Source: JBFKQC01 sp041627895 (lineage in GTDB: Bacteria; Pseudomonadota; Alphaproteobacteria; Rhodobacterales; Rhodobacteraceae). Taken from it: a stretch of DNA of 19,738 nucleotides. The translations under genes and the position numbers were made by a program. The notes under the pieces are model-generated. The model saw only the letters and a program-made list of their open reading frames with translations, was not told the origin of the DNA and ran no database searches. Within the stretch, counting starts at the first letter, position 1; every line of letters starts with the position of its first letter. The DNA lies in contig JBFKQC010000071.1 in NCBI GenBank assembly GCA_041627895.1, positions 1-19,738 of the forward strand. Direction: 5' to 3'. Positions 6,616-13,459 of the stretch are shown one piece after another.

Positions 6616-7974
6616 GTGCCCGGGCGCACCGGGTTTCGCAAGGGATGCTTCCGCCGGGGGCATGACGTTGCGGGCGCGCTGGCGGCGATCTGGATCGCCG
6701 CCGGGGCGGCCCTGGCCCAGCCGGCGCTGCCGCCACCGGTGACGGATGCCGATTATGTCGCCGTGGACGAGGCCGAGGCCCGGCTTGGGCGGCTTCTGTT
6801 CTACGACCCGGTGCTCTCGGGCAACCGCAACATCGCCTGCGCCACCTGCCACCACCCGCGCTTCGGCACCTCCGACGGCCTGTCGCTGGGCCTGGGCGAG
6901 GGCGGCGTGGGGCTGGGCCCCGGGCGCCGCGCCGATCCCGCGAACCTGCCGGAAGAGCGCATTCCACGGAACGCGACGGGGCTGTGGAACCTCGGCGCGC
7001 ACGAGTTCACGGTGCTGTTCCACGACGGCCGGATCGAGGCGGATGCCACCAGGCCCGGGGGCATCCGCACGCCGATGGACGACGAAATGGTGCAGGGCTT
7101 TTCCGGGGTGCTCGCGGCGCAGACCATGTTCCCGGTGCTCAGCCAGGACGAGATGGCCGGGCATTACTCGGAAAACGACGTGGCCCAGGCGGTGCGGCGC
7201 GGGGTGATCACCGGCACGGGCGGGGCGTGGGACCTGATCGCGCGCCGCGTGGCGGCGATCCCCCGATATCGCGCCGCGTTCGAGGCGCTCGATCCCGAGA
7301 TCGCCGCGGGGCGGCCGCTGGCCTTCACCGACATATCCAACGCCATCGCCGGCTTCATGGCCTTCGAGTGGCGCTCGGACGACAGCCCGTTCGATGCCTG
7401 GCTGCGCGGCGAGGCGGAGCTGCCGGCGCCGGCCGCGGCCGGGCTGGCGCTGTTCTACGGTGCGGCGGGCTGTTCGGCCTGCCATGCCGGCAAGTTCCAG
7501 ACCGATCATGCGTTTCACGCCATGGCGGTGCCGCAGATCGGCCCCGGCAAGGCGGCGCGGTTCGAGACCCATGCGCGCGACCTCGGGCGGATGCGCGTGA
7601 CCGGGCGCGCGGCGGATGCCTATCGGTTCCGCACGCCGTCCCTGCGGAACGTCGCGCTGACCGCGCCCTACGGGCATTCCGGCGCCTATCGCGACCTGCG
7701 CGCCTTTCTTGCGGCCCACGCGGCGCCCGGACCCTATGACCGGGCGCAGGCGGTGCTGCCGGACCTGCCGGGGGCCGAGGACTGGCGCGTGCTCGACGAC
7801 CCGGACGAGGCCGCCGCGGTTGCTGCGGCCTACGAGGGCGGGATACCGGCGCTTTCCGGGGCCGATCTGGATGCGCTGGTCGCCTTCCTCGACGCGCTGA
7901 CCGGGCGGACGGCGGATGTCGGGCGGCTGGGCGTGCCCGAGGCGGTGCCGAGCGGGCTGCCGGTCGAGCGCTGA
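6616..7974 (+). CDS. Exported di-haem cytochrome c peroxidase (MauG/CcpA superfamily)
   Basis: A 452-residue periplasmic protein if started at GTG 6616. Its signal peptide has a basic n-region, a hydrophobic core (VAGALAAIWIAAGAALA) and an ALA-Q cleavage site. Two CxxCH haem-attachment motifs are present: CATCH at 75-79 and CSACH at 286-290. The C-terminal haem domain has the family segment FRTPSLRNVALTAPYGHSG. Two conserved positions of the bacterial peroxidases differ. FWDGR reads FHDGR, so His136 replaces the inter-haem Trp (Trp94 in the Pseudomonas aeruginosa enzyme). The region carrying that enzyme's His71 ligand reads GLGEGG (Glu95). It could be a peroxidase or a MauG-like oxidase of a protein partner. 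An in-frame GTG at 6595 overlapping the lyxose isomerase gene is an alternative start; no in-frame ATG precedes the signal peptide. The gene is convergent with the CRTAC1-type gene. Confidence 0.88.
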   Translation: MPGRTGFRKGCFRRGHDVAGALAAIWIAAGAALAQPALPPPVTDADYVAVDEAEARLGRLLFYDPVLSGNRNIACATCHHPRFGTSDGLSLGLGEGGVGLGPGRRADPANLPEERIPRNATGLWNLGAHEFTVLFHDGRIEADATRPGGIRTPMDDEMVQGFSGVLAAQTMFPVLSQDEMAGHYSENDVAQAVRRGVITGTGGAWDLIARRVAAIPRYRAAFEALDPEIAAGRPLAFTDISNAIAGFMAFEWRSDDSPFDAWLRGEAELPAPAAAGLALFYGAAGCSACHAGKFQTDHAFHAMAVPQIGPGKAARFETHARDLGRMRVTGRAADAYRFRTPSLRNVALTAPYGHSGAYRDLRAFLAAHAAPGPYDRAQAVLPDLPGAEDWRVLDDPDEAAAVAAAYEGGIPALSGADLDALVAFLDALTGRTADVGRLGVPEAVPSGLPVER

Positions 7975-7988
7975 GGGGCAACCGGGGC

Positions 7989-8014
7989 GCCACGCGATAT
8001 CGATATCGCGTGGC
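7989..8014. terminator. Perfect 26-bp palindrome, first of an abutting pair
   Basis: The sequence from 7989 to 8014 is its own reverse complement, with arm GCCACGCGATATC, and lies 14 bases after the peroxidase stop. It has an AT-containing core (ATATCGATAT) in otherwise very GC-rich DNA. Position between convergent genes suggests a bidirectional transcription terminator; a protein-binding site or cruciform-prone element is an alternative. There is no T-tract. Confidence 0.6.
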
Positions 8015-8036
8015 AAGCCCCGTCGACGGGGCTTGC
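8013..8036. terminator. Perfect 24-bp palindrome, second of an abutting pair
   Basis: The sequence from 8013 to 8036 is its own reverse complement, with arm GCAAGCCCCGTC, and shares two bases with the preceding palindrome. In RNA it would form a GC-rich stem closed by a short loop. It ends seven bases before the stop codon of the CRTAC1-type gene on the opposite strand, so it is best read as a shared terminator for both convergent units. Confidence 0.65.
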
Positions 8037-8043
8037 GCGCCGC

Positions 8044-9549
8044 TCAGCGCACGGCGCGCGTCACCGTGGTGACGCCGTTGATGCGCGCCGGCATCCATCC
8101 CGAGGCGGCGCCGTCGGGCCAGATCACCCGCAACTCTGCCGTCTCTGCCGCGCCCAGCCCGAAATGCAGGGGCAGGGCGCTGCCGCCGGCGTGGCCGCCG
8201 CCCACGGTGCGCTCCTGCGTCCAGATGCGCCCGCCCGCGCGCAGTTCGACCCAGGCGCCGACCGCGCGGTTGTTCGGCCCCGGCTGGCGCAGTTCCACCG
8301 CCGCCCAGTTGCCGGCCACGGTGACGTTCTGCCACAGCTCCATCGGCGCGCGCCGGTTGACCACCACCAGATCGAGCCGGCCGTCGGCGTTCAGATCGGC
8401 CAGCGCCGCACCACGGGCGCGCTCGGTCGTGGCGACCCCGGCCTCGGCGGCGCGTTCGGCGAACCGTCCGCCCGGCAGGCCGATCAGCAGGTTGTTCGGG
8501 TCGCGCATCGCGTTGCCGGGCATCTGGTCGACATTGCCCTTGGCGATGAAGATGTCGGCCAGCCCGTCATTGTCGACATCGCCGAATTCGGCGTGCCAGC
8601 CGGTCGAGGGCCGGCCGTCGTCGCCCACATGCGGCCGGTGCGCCGTGGCGCCCACGGCGAAGGGCGCAGTTTCGAAACTGCGCCGGCGCTGGTACTGCAA
8701 CAGCTGGTCGCCCATCGAGGTCAGCATCACGTCGGGTAGCAGGTCGCCGTCGACGTCGCGGCTGGCAATGCCCATGCCCCAGATCGAGACCCGCGCCCAG
8801 CCATCGCGCTCGGTCAGGAAGCGGCCCGTGTCGGGGCGCCACATCTGCTCGGCCCCGCCGCGGACGTAATAGTGCCGGTCGTTCGAGATGCGCAGATCGG
8901 CGCGGCCGCGGCGGAACACGTCGGAGAACAGCATCGACAGCGCGCAATAGCCCGGCGCCAGCCGCTCGGGCAGGGCGAAGCCCGCAGCGCCGGGGCGGTA
9001 GATCAGGTTGACGTCGCAAGCCTCGAACGGGCCGTCGGGGTTCTCGCGGTCGACGTAGTTGCCAAAGGCCAGCGTGGGCCAGTCGCGTCCCGGCTCCCAG
9101 GTCGCCGAGAAGGCGGTGGTCCAGCGCTCGGCGGTCTCGAACCCCCACTGCGCGCCGGCATCCTCGAACCGGCAATCCGGGCCGCCCCTGAGCAGCATGT
9201 TCGCACCGACGCGCAGCACGGCCAGGTCGAGATGCCCGTCGCCGTCGATATCGAGCGGGTAGGCGCCGGCGGCGCCGGTGATCGCGGGGAACGCGCCAAG
9301 CGCGAAGCGCAGCGCGCCGCCGGGGGCCGAGCGGTTCAGGAACAGCTGCGCCGGGGTCTCGCCGCCGGCGGCGAAAATCTCGGGCAGCGCGTCGCCGTTG
9401 CAGTCGAACACCGCGACGCCGCCGCCGACGAAATGCTCCCACCCGCCGGCATAGACATGCTCGACCGGCAGCCCGGGCGCGCGGTCCTGAAACGCCGGCC
9501 CGGCCAGCGCCATGCCCGGGATCATCAGGGGCAGGAGCCAGCGGATCAT
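8044..9549 (-). CDS. Exported FG-GAP / ASPIC-UnbV (CRTAC1-type) protein
   Basis: A 501-residue protein with a signal peptide (MIRWLLPLMIPGMALA, cleavage after Ala16), so probably periplasmic or secreted. FG-GAP/VCBS-type calcium-binding repeats recur: DCNGDALPE at 49-57, DIDGDGHLD at 100-108, then DVDGDLLPD, DVDNDGLAD and DLNADGRLD, the pattern of an integrin-alpha-like beta-propeller. The last ~100 residues form an ASPIC/UnbV domain (VGAWVELRAGG, GGGHAGG, LHFGLG, IWPDG). Four cysteines only (50, 126, 178, 202) suit two disulfides. A Trp-rich stretch spans W135-W157. The biochemical role of this family in bacteria is not established. The ATG overlaps the stop of the ROK regulator gene by four bases, indicating shared transcription and translational coupling. 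The gene is convergent with the di-haem peroxidase. Confidence 0.88.
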   Translation of the reverse strand: MIRWLLPLMIPGMALAGPAFQDRAPGLPVEHVYAGGWEHFVGGGVAVFDCNGDALPEIFAAGGETPAQLFLNRSAPGGALRFALGAFPAITGAAGAYPLDIDGDGHLDLAVLRVGANMLLRGGPDCRFEDAGAQWGFETAERWTTAFSATWEPGRDWPTLAFGNYVDRENPDGPFEACDVNLIYRPGAAGFALPERLAPGYCALSMLFSDVFRRGRADLRISNDRHYYVRGGAEQMWRPDTGRFLTERDGWARVSIWGMGIASRDVDGDLLPDVMLTSMGDQLLQYQRRRSFETAPFAVGATAHRPHVGDDGRPSTGWHAEFGDVDNDGLADIFIAKGNVDQMPGNAMRDPNNLLIGLPGGRFAERAAEAGVATTERARGAALADLNADGRLDLVVVNRRAPMELWQNVTVAGNWAAVELRQPGPNNRAVGAWVELRAGGRIWTQERTVGGGHAGGSALPLHFGLGAAETAELRVIWPDGAASGWMPARINGVTTVTRAVR

Positions 9550-10802
9550 GCCAGCGCGGTCTCGGTCGCCGCGTCGAGCGCCAGCGCGGCGGCGCCCTGC
9601 GCCCAGATCAGGTCGCCCCAGGCGTGGATTTCCACCTTGGGCAGCGGACGGCCGGTCTGCAGCGTCAGCGCGCGCATTTCCGCAAGCACCTCTTCGGCAT
9701 AGAGGTAGTCGTAGCGCATCCTTTCACCCGACAGCAAAATCAGGTTCGGGTCGAAGATGTTGACGATATTGGCCAGCCCCAGCGCCAGATAGCGCCCGGC
9801 GCGGCTGAAGATCGCGCGCGCCGCCTGGTTGCCCGCCTTGGCATGGTCGTAGAGCGATTCCAGCAGGATCTGCGGCGACTTGACGCCGCGGTTGCCGAGG
9901 TTCAGCGCGGTGCGCGCCTCGCGGATCAGCGCGTAGTCGGCGACGTAGGCCTCGAGGCATCCGCGCTGGCCGCACCGGCAAAGCGCGCCGTCGAGCTGCA
10001 CCTTGGTGTGGCCGATCTCCATCCCCAGCCCCTTGGCGCCGCGATACAGCCGGTGGTTCAGCACCAGCCCCATGCCGACGCCGTGCTCGATGGTCACGAC
10101 CGCGAAATCGCCAAGTGCGCGGCCCGCGCCGAACCAGAGTTCGGCGAGCGTGACGAGGTTGGCGTCGTTGTCGACATGGTCCGGCAGCCCGAGGCGAAGC
10201 CCCAGCGCGTCGCCCAGGGCGACGTCGCGGTCGCGCATCAGCGGCGACCACAGCACCTGGCCGGCCTCGTGGTCGACCACGCCGGGCACGCCCAGCCCGA
10301 CCGCGGCGATATCGCCATGCGCCAGCCCGGCTTCGGCCAGCACGGCGTTCAGAACCGCCTCGGCATCGTCGACCAGTCCGGCAAAGTCGAACCGGTTCGG
10401 TGTGCGCGGCAGGCTGGCATCGGCGACCAAGCGGCCGGCGAAATCGACGATGACGGCGGAATTCACCTGGTCGCTCAGCTTGACCCCGGCGACCCGGCGC
10501 GCGCCCGCATCGACGCCCAGCGCCACCGGCGGGCGCCCGCGGGCGATGTCGCCGTCGCGGCGCGGCGTCGCGACCTCGCGCAGAAAGCCCGCCTCGATCA
10601 GTTCCGAGACCATCGCGCTGACCGAGGCCGGGCTGACGCCCAGCCCCTTGGCCACGTCGACCCGCGGCACCAGCCCGGCGGCGCGCACCGCCTCGAACAC
10701 CTGCTGGCGCAGGCTGCGCGTGCCGTCGGAGGCGACCCAGAGCGGGCCGCAGCCGGGAGGCGCGGGCTGTTGTGCCGTGGCTGAGTCCGTCTCGGATAGC
10801 AT
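9546..10802 (-). CDS. xylR: ROK-family transcriptional regulator, probable xylose repressor
   Basis: A 418-residue repressor: an N-terminal winged helix-turn-helix (about 30-85, SLRQQVFEAVRAAG then VSPASVSAMVSELIEAGFL) fused to a ROK sugar-sensing domain (about 95-400). The ROK hallmarks are GVPGVVDHEAG, the NDAN segment, and the zinc motif with Cys275, Cys277 and Cys282 (CRCGQRGCLE) preceded by GHTKV. Members of this family (XylR, NagC, Mlc) bind a sugar and release DNA. Divergence from xylFHGBA across a 197-base AT-rich region makes D-xylose-responsive repression the natural inference, but effector identity is not visible in the sequence. The ATG at 10800-10802 is used. The stop overlaps the start of the CRTAC1-type gene, an unexpected operon partner for a sugar repressor. 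Confidence 0.88.
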   Translation of the reverse strand: MLSETDSATAQQPAPPGCGPLWVASDGTRSLRQQVFEAVRAAGLVPRVDVAKGLGVSPASVSAMVSELIEAGFLREVATPRRDGDIARGRPPVALGVDAGARRVAGVKLSDQVNSAVIVDFAGRLVADASLPRTPNRFDFAGLVDDAEAVLNAVLAEAGLAHGDIAAVGLGVPGVVDHEAGQVLWSPLMRDRDVALGDALGLRLGLPDHVDNDANLVTLAELWFGAGRALGDFAVVTIEHGVGMGLVLNHRLYRGAKGLGMEIGHTKVQLDGALCRCGQRGCLEAYVADYALIREARTALNLGNRGVKSPQILLESLYDHAKAGNQAARAIFSRAGRYLALGLANIVNIFDPNLILLSGERMRYDYLYAEEVLAEMRALTLQTGRPLPKVEIHAWGDLIWAQGAAALALDAATETALA

Positions 10803-10831
10803 TTGTTCAGTCGCCGAATTTAATAACGACA

Positions 10832-10860
10832 GGAATACCGCGTTTCTGCTATTTCTTCAA
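10832..10860 (-). promoter_or_regulatory. Candidate promoter of the ROK regulator gene
   Basis: On the minus strand a TTGAAG -35-like hexamer (10855-10860) and a TATTCC -10-like hexamer (10832-10837) are separated by exactly 17 bases, about 30 bases upstream of the regulator ATG. Both hexamers are only partial matches to sigma70 consensus, so this is a tentative placement. Confidence 0.35.
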
Positions 10861-10918
10861 AGGAATTCTGTAAAACCTGTGCGGCCGACGATGGTTTTGC
10901 CGAGACGCAGTGAAAAAA

Positions 10919-10939
10919 TTATTTTGACAACTGAAATAA
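10919..10939. promoter_or_regulatory. Candidate ROK repressor operator over the xyl promoter
   Basis: An inverted repeat TTATTT-N9-AAATAA overlaps the -35 hexamer of the xyl promoter, the placement expected for a repressor that blocks RNA polymerase. AT-rich dyads are typical of ROK-family operators. That the neighbouring ROK protein binds here is inference. Confidence 0.42.
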
Positions 10940-10952
10940 ATCTGGCATCGTA
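10924..10952 (+). promoter_or_regulatory. Candidate xyl operon promoter
   Basis: A perfect -35 hexamer TTGACA lies at 10924-10929 in the AT-rich divergent region. The -10 expected about 17 bases downstream is poor (ATCGTA at 10947-10952), typical of regulated alphaproteobacterial promoters. The implied transcript would have a leader of roughly 40 bases before the xylF ATG at 11000. Confidence 0.5.
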
Positions 10953-10961
10953 GCGGCGCCC

Positions 10962-10977
10962 GGCCCCGGCTGGGGCC
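10962..10977 (+). other. Leader hairpin upstream of xylF
   Basis: A 6-bp GC stem (GGCCCC / GGGGCC) with a GGCT loop ends nine bases before the GGGAGGA Shine-Dalgarno (10987-10993) of xylF. It could stabilise the 5' end of the mRNA; it may also be a compositional accident in GC-rich DNA. Confidence 0.3.
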
Positions 10978-10999
10978 ATTGTCTATGGGAGGACACCCG

Positions 11000-12019
11000 A
11001 TGCGCAAAGCGCTAGTACTCGCCGCGGCCCTGGCCGCGGGCGTCTCCACTTCCGTTTATGCCCAGACCGTGGGCGTAAGCTGGTCGAACTTCCAGGAAGA
11101 GCGCTGGAAGACCGACGAGGCGGCGATGAAGGCCGCACTCGAAGCCGGCGGCGCGACCTATATCTCCACCGACGCACAGTCGTCGTCGTCGAAGCAGCTT
11201 GCCGACATCGAGGCGCTGATGGCGCAGGGCGTCGACGCGCTGATCGTGCTGGCGCAGGATGCCGAAGCGATCATTCCCGCGGTCGCTGCGGCGGCCGACG
11301 AGGGCATTCCGATCATCGCCTATGACCGGCTGATCGAGGACCCGCGCGCCTTCTATCTGACCTTCGACAACGTCGAGGTCGGCCGGATGCAGGCCCGCGC
11401 CGTGCTGGCCGCGCAGCCGACCGGCAACTACGTGATGATCAAGGGCTCGTCGGCCGACCCGAACGCCGACTTCCTGCGCGGCGGCCAGCAGGAGGTTCTG
11501 CAGGCCGCGCTGGACAGCGGCGCGATCACCATCGTGGGCGAGGCCTATACCGACGGCTGGCTGCCCGCCAACGCGCAGCGCAACATGGAGCAGATCCTGA
11601 CCGCCAACGACAACAACGTCGACGCGGTGGTGGCCTCGAACGACGGCACCGCCGGCGGCGTCGTGGCGGCGCTGACCGCGCAGGGCATGGACGGCATCCC
11701 GGTCTCCGGCCAGGACGGCGACCATGCGGCGCTGAACCGCGTGGCGCTCGGCACCCAGACGGTGAGCGTCTGGAAGGATGCGCGCGAGCTTGGCAGGGCC
11801 GCGGGCGAGATCGCCGTGGCGCTGGCGGGCGGCACGATGATGGATGCGGTCGACGGAGCGATCATGTTCACCACGCCGGGCGGCAACGAGATGAACGCCG
11901 TGCTGCTGGCCCCGGTGCCGATCACCCGCGACAACCTGTCGGTGGTCGTGGATGCCGGCTGGATTCCGCAGGACGTGCTGTGCCAGGGCGTGTCGGGCGG
12001 TCCGGCCCCCTGCAACTGA
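11000..12019 (+). CDS. xylF: D-xylose ABC transporter substrate-binding protein
   Basis: A 339-residue periplasmic binding protein of the ribose/xylose type (type 1 fold). The signal peptide covers residues 1-21 with a VYA-Q cleavage site. The mature chain shows the two-lobed sugar-binding signature: early VGVSWSNFQEERWKTDE, hinge-region DALIVLAQDAEAIIPAV, IIAYDRLI, then VASNDGTAGG and VSGQDGD in the C-terminal lobe. These match XylF. The ATG at 11000 is chosen because GGGAGGA at 10987-10993 sits six bases upstream and the signal peptide begins there; in-frame TTG 10979 and ATG 10985 would place the ribosome binding site inside the gene. It opens the xylFHGBA operon and is separated from xylH by a palindrome likely to favour higher expression of the binding protein. 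Confidence 0.95.
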   Translation: MRKALVLAAALAAGVSTSVYAQTVGVSWSNFQEERWKTDEAAMKAALEAGGATYISTDAQSSSSKQLADIEALMAQGVDALIVLAQDAEAIIPAVAAAADEGIPIIAYDRLIEDPRAFYLTFDNVEVGRMQARAVLAAQPTGNYVMIKGSSADPNADFLRGGQQEVLQAALDSGAITIVGEAYTDGWLPANAQRNMEQILTANDNNVDAVVASNDGTAGGVVAALTAQGMDGIPVSGQDGDHAALNRVALGTQTVSVWKDARELGRAAGEIAVALAGGTMMDAVDGAIMFTTPGGNEMNAVLLAPVPITRDNLSVVVDAGWIPQDVLCQGVSGGPAPCN

Positions 12020-12045
12020 TCGCTTCCCGCTGATCAACGACACGT

Positions 12046-12069
12046 GCCTTCGCCCCGCGGGGCGAAGGC
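12046..12069. terminator. Perfect 24-bp palindrome between xylF and xylH
   Basis: The sequence 12046-12069 is its own reverse complement, with arm GCCTTCGCCCCG, and lies in the 81-base gap between xylF and xylH. In RNA it gives a strong stem-loop with no T-tract. In ABC-transporter operons such elements often act as partial terminators or 3'-end stabilisers that raise binding-protein mRNA over permease mRNA; that role here is inferred. Confidence 0.6.
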
Positions 12070-12100
12070 GCCAGAACAAACGCGCACCCGAAAGTCCGAC

Positions 12101-13456
12101 ATGACCGACGAAACCACCGAAGGCCCGACGATCGTCAAGCCGAAGGGTCTGTTCGCCGCGCTCGAGATCGACACCCGCCTGCTGGGCATGATCGGCGCCT
12201 TCCTGGTGATCTGCCTGGTGTTCCAGGTCTGGACCGGCGTGAACACGCAGATCCTGCGCGATGCGTTTTCCTGGGACCCCTTCGCCTGGCTGACCGACGG
12301 GCGGTTCCTGACCCCGCGCAACATCTTCAACCTGACGATCCAGACCGTGAGCGTGGCGATCATGGCCACGGGCATGGTCTTCGTGATCGTCACCCGCAAC
12401 ATCGATTTGTCCGTCGGCTCGCTGCTGGCCACATGCTCGGCGATGATGGCGATGACCCAGACCCTGGTGGCGCCCGGATGGCTGGGCCTGGGGCTGGAAC
12501 ACCCGCTGATCGCGCCGCTCGCCATCGTCGTCGGCCTGATCACGGGGCTGGTGATCGGCGCCTTCCACGGCTGGCTGATCGGCTACCTGACGATCCCGGC
12601 CTTCATCGTGACGCTCGGCGGGCTGTTCGTCTGGCGCAACGTCGCCTGGCACCTCTCGGGCGGTCAGACCATCGGGCCGCTCGACGGCAATTTCCAGCTT
12701 TTCGGCGGGATCAACGGCACCCTGGGCGAAACCTGGTCGTGGGTTTTCGGGCTGATCGCGGTGGCGGCGGCGCTTTACGGGCTGATGAGCGCGCGGCGCA
12801 CCAAGATCGCCCACGAGTTCCCGGTCAAGCCGGTCTGGGCCGAGGTCACCGTCGCCGGCGTGATCGCCGTGGCGATCCTGGGCTTCGTCGCGATCCTGAA
12901 CGCCTACGAGGTGCCGGTGCTCCGGCTGCGGCGCGCCTTCGAGGCCCGCGGCGAGGTGATGCCGCAGGGCTATACCGAGGGCTACGGGCTGCCGATCTCG
13001 GTCTTCGTGCTGATCCTGGTGGCGGTGGCGATGACCGTCATCGCGCAACGCACCCGGCTCGGCCGCTACATCTTCGCGCTCGGCGGCAACCCCGAGGCGG
13101 CGCAGCTTGCCGGTATCCGGACCCGCGCGCTGATCGTGAAGATCTTCATGATCGTCGGCGTGCTCTGCGCGATCTCGGCCGTGGTCGCCAGCGCGCGGCA
13201 GACCTTCCATTCCAACGACATCGGGACGCTGGACGAGCTGCGCGTGATCGCCGCGGCCGTGATCGGCGGCACCGCGTTGTCGGGCGGGATCGGCACGATC
13301 TATGGCGCGATCCTCGGCGCGCTGATCATGCAGTCGCTGCAATCGGGCATGGCGATGGTCGGCGTCGACGCGCCGTATCAGAACATCGTCGTCGGCGTCG
13401 TGCTGGTCTTCGCCGTCTATGTCGACATCGTCTATCGCAAGCGGACCGGGAGCTAG
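12101..13456 (+). CDS. xylH: D-xylose ABC transporter permease
   Basis: A 451-residue inner-membrane permease of the ribose/xylose importer class. About ten hydrophobic segments can be counted, from residues 24-45 to the C-terminal VVGVVLVFAVYVDIVY. Family signatures include the VTRNIDLSVGSLLA segment after TM2 and RYIFALGGNPEAAQLAGIRT, the cytoplasmic loop that contacts the ATPase, followed by GGTALSGGIGTIYGAILGAL. A large hydrophilic insertion (about residues 280-300) separates the two halves as in other XylH proteins. The ATG at 12101 begins a normal N-terminus; an upstream in-frame start at 12044 would translate the intergenic palindrome. The Shine-Dalgarno is weak. It forms a homodimeric channel with two copies of XylG. 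Confidence 0.93.
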   Translation: MTDETTEGPTIVKPKGLFAALEIDTRLLGMIGAFLVICLVFQVWTGVNTQILRDAFSWDPFAWLTDGRFLTPRNIFNLTIQTVSVAIMATGMVFVIVTRNIDLSVGSLLATCSAMMAMTQTLVAPGWLGLGLEHPLIAPLAIVVGLITGLVIGAFHGWLIGYLTIPAFIVTLGGLFVWRNVAWHLSGGQTIGPLDGNFQLFGGINGTLGETWSWVFGLIAVAAALYGLMSARRTKIAHEFPVKPVWAEVTVAGVIAVAILGFVAILNAYEVPVLRLRRAFEARGEVMPQGYTEGYGLPISVFVLILVAVAMTVIAQRTRLGRYIFALGGNPEAAQLAGIRTRALIVKIFMIVGVLCAISAVVASARQTFHSNDIGTLDELRVIAAAVIGGTALSGGIGTIYGAILGALIMQSLQSGMAMVGVDAPYQNIVVGVVLVFAVYVDIVYRKRTGS

Positions 13457-13459
13457 GCC

